A stretch of DNA of 13,606 nt, from NCBI GenBank assembly GCA_052093725.1, contig JBQDHL010000044.1:1-13606 (forward strand), read 5' to 3'. The stretch is from Jeotgalicoccus sp052093725 (GTDB lineage Bacteria; Bacillota; Bacilli; Staphylococcales; Salinicoccaceae). A program made the position numbers and the translations under genes. Under the pieces are notes generated by a model. That model had not been told where the DNA came from, did not search any database, and saw only the letters and a program-made list of their open reading frames with translations. Of this stretch, positions 12,429-13,606 are shown piece by piece; positions within the stretch are counted from its first letter, which is position 1; every line of letters starts with the position of its first letter.

Positions 12429-12457
12429 TTTATACGACTTATTAAAAGTCATGTCAG
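12429..12457 (-). promoter_or_regulatory. Candidate brxB promoter with palindromic spacer
   Basis: The minus strand has CTGACA (12457-12452, 5/6) and TATAAA (12434-12429, 5/6) with a 17-bp spacer. The spacer holds an inverted repeat GACTT-5 nt-AAGTC (12436-12450), which could be an operator. The -10 overlaps the AAAGGAG ribosome site, so a transcript from here would start after it, nearly leaderless. Either this is not the promoter in use or the mRNA is unusual. Confidence 0.35.
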
Positions 12458-12495
12458 TACTGTTTATTTTAGCGAGCGCATGACTGTTTGTAAAG

Positions 12496-13606
12496 TTAAT
12501 AAACCGAAACTGCATCCGGATCGAGATTTTCAATTTTTTCCTTCACTGCTTTCAGGAACTCTCCCGCAACTAAACCGTCGAGTACGCGGTGGTCGATAGA
12601 CAGACACAGATTCACCATATGGCGTGCTGCGAGCATATCTCCGATAAAGACCGGTTTCTTGACGATTGATTCTATTTGCAAAATAGCGACCTGAGGCTGG
12701 TTAATAATCCCCATCGACTGAATTGAACCGAATGCACCTGTATTATTCACAGTAAACGTACCGCCGGCCATGTCATCGCCTGTTAATTTATTCGAACGTG
12801 CTTTATTTGCAAGCGTGCTGATTGATTTAGCGATACCCGTTAATGAACGTTCATCGGCGTTTTTAATCACCGGTACAAACAGCTTATCTTCATTCGACAC
12901 AGCGATTGATAAGTTTATATCATCATGCACGGTAATTGTATCGCCGTCCCATGAACTGTTTAAAATCGGATAGTCTTTCAGCACTTCTGATACTGCTTTC
13001 ACGAAAAAGCTGAAGAATGTTAAGTTATATCCTTCTTTCTCTTTAAATGCTGCTTTGTGTTTATTACGCAGGTTGACCATGTTCGTCGCATCCACTTCCA
13101 TCATCAGCCATGCATGAGGAATTTCAGTTGTAGACTGGACCATGCGTTTGGCAATTTCTTTGCGGATGCCGGAAACCTTAATCGACTCGCCGCTCTGAAC
13201 AGATGATTTCGTTTGTGGTGCCTGAACCGGTTCGGTTTTTTTCGGTGTCTGCTGAGCTGGAGCCGATTGTTTAACCGGACCGTCAGCGAGATACTTCTCG
13301 ATATCTTTTTTAGTAATACGGCCATTAAAACCGCTGCCTTGAAGGTCGTCAATATTAATATTGTGTTCGCCGATCAGACGCATCACTACCGGTGATAATC
13401 TGCGGTCGCTCTGCTGTTTAGGCATCTCAGATTTTTCTTTTTTAACAGGTTCTTCTGCTTGCGACTCAGAATCACTGCTGTCAGCTGTCTTAGCAGCAGA
13501 CGCTTCACCGTCGACTTCAATTTTATAAATTGGTGCGCCGACATCGACTGTTTCGCCCTCCTGGACGATTATTTCAGTAATCACACCGTCGTACACTGAC
13601 GGTACT
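12496..13606 (-). CDS. bkdB: Dihydrolipoamide acyltransferase E2 of branched-chain 2-oxoacid dehydrogenase (N-terminus beyond right edge)
   Basis: E2 is the core of a 2-oxoacid dehydrogenase complex. It moves the acyl group from E1 to CoA through a lipoyl arm. About 369 C-terminal residues are in the window. They begin in the second half of the lipoyl domain (VYDGVITEIIVQEGETVDVG); the lipoyl-lysine half is outside. A Ser/Ala/Glu-rich linker follows, then the E1/E3-binding domain (LSPVVMRLIGEHNINIDDLQGSG, GRITKKDIEKYL), a Pro/Gln/Thr-rich linker, and the catalytic domain. The catalytic domain ends with the active-site motif DHRVLDG. The open frame reaches the edge, so the GTG at 13596 is not the true start. 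Placement upstream of brxB, and the lack of an adjacent E3, suggest the branched-chain enzyme (bkdB, bfmBB in S. aureus) rather than pyruvate or oxoglutarate E2. That choice is inferred. Confidence 0.88.
   Translation of the reverse strand, partial: VPSVYDGVITEIIVQEGETVDVGAPIYKIEVDGEASAAKTADSSDSESQAEEPVKKEKSEMPKQQSDRRLSPVVMRLIGEHNINIDDLQGSGFNGRITKKDIEKYLADGPVKQSAPAQQTPKKTEPVQAPQTKSSVQSGESIKVSGIRKEIAKRMVQSTTEIPHAWLMMEVDATNMVNLRNKHKAAFKEKEGYNLTFFSFFVKAVSEVLKDYPILNSSWDGDTITVHDDINLSIAVSNEDKLFVPVIKNADERSLTGIAKSISTLANKARSNKLTGDDMAGGTFTVNNTGAFGSIQSMGIINQPQVAILQIESIVKKPVFIGDMLAARHMVNLCLSIDHRVLDGLVAGEFLKAVKEKIENLDPDAVSVY

Noticed and set aside
12447..12485. Inverted repeat AGTCATG / CATGACT between the E2 gene and brxB as a terminator
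   Set aside because: It has only a 7-bp AT-rich stem with a 25-nt loop and a poor T tract. It is too weak to call.
13596..13596. True start of the E2 protein at the GTG at 13596
   Set aside because: The frame stays open to the edge and the protein begins in the middle of a lipoyl domain, so the gene is cut by the window.

Overview
This is a 13.6 kb chromosomal segment from a low-GC Gram-positive bacterium (Bacillota, order Bacillales). Gene content and protein style fit the Staphylococcaceae: scpA-scpB-rluB, fur-xerD-deoB, nudF, rnz, a YqjE-type M20 peptidase, bacilliredoxin and the branched-chain 2-oxoacid dehydrogenase E2. The ResA/ResB cytochrome c maturation genes directly behind rluB are the Bacillus arrangement and are, as I recall, not found there in Staphylococcus aureus. 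My best guess is therefore a Jeotgalicoccus/Salinicoccus-like genus. That is an inference from memory, not a database result.

Layout, left to right. Positions 1-3171 (minus strand) carry scpA-scpB-rluB (condensin accessory proteins and an rRNA pseudouridine synthase). A stem-loop follows, then resA-resB (haem/cytochrome c maturation; resB runs off the left edge). A divergent DUF309 gene (3193-3738, plus) starts only 21 bp from scpA. A 387-bp gap then holds a terminator, an array of four 41-bp imperfectly palindromic repeats and a second, bidirectional terminator. Positions 4126-7368 (minus) hold nudF and then fur-xerD-deoB, ending in a 28-codon membrane micro-protein missed by length-filtered gene calling. 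A near-perfect PerR box lies between nudF and fur. yqkD (alpha/beta hydrolase, plus) converges on rnz (RNase Z, minus), and their coding ends overlap by 50 bp. A Rob-like AraC regulator (plus) diverges from rnz through overlapping promoters. A 354-bp gap at 10254-10607 holds a second copy of the four-unit 41-bp array. The rest is an M20 peptidase (minus), a divergent 33-aa Prli42/DUF4044-like membrane micro-protein (plus), brxB (minus) and the branched-chain dehydrogenase E2 (minus, runs off the right edge).

Most genes are housekeeping: chromosome segregation (ScpAB, XerD), RNA maturation (RluB, RNase Z), nucleotide and nucleoside metabolism (NudF, DeoB), iron and peroxide control (Fur under a PerR-like site), and thiol redox chemistry (ResA, BrxB). 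No phage, transposase, CRISPR or defence genes were seen.

The unexplained material is intergenic. Two arrays have exactly the same unit count, the same 41-bp period and the same plus-strand orientation. Their first and last units correspond by rank, and both sit between convergent genes flanked by terminators. I regard this as the best candidate for something undescribed in the window.
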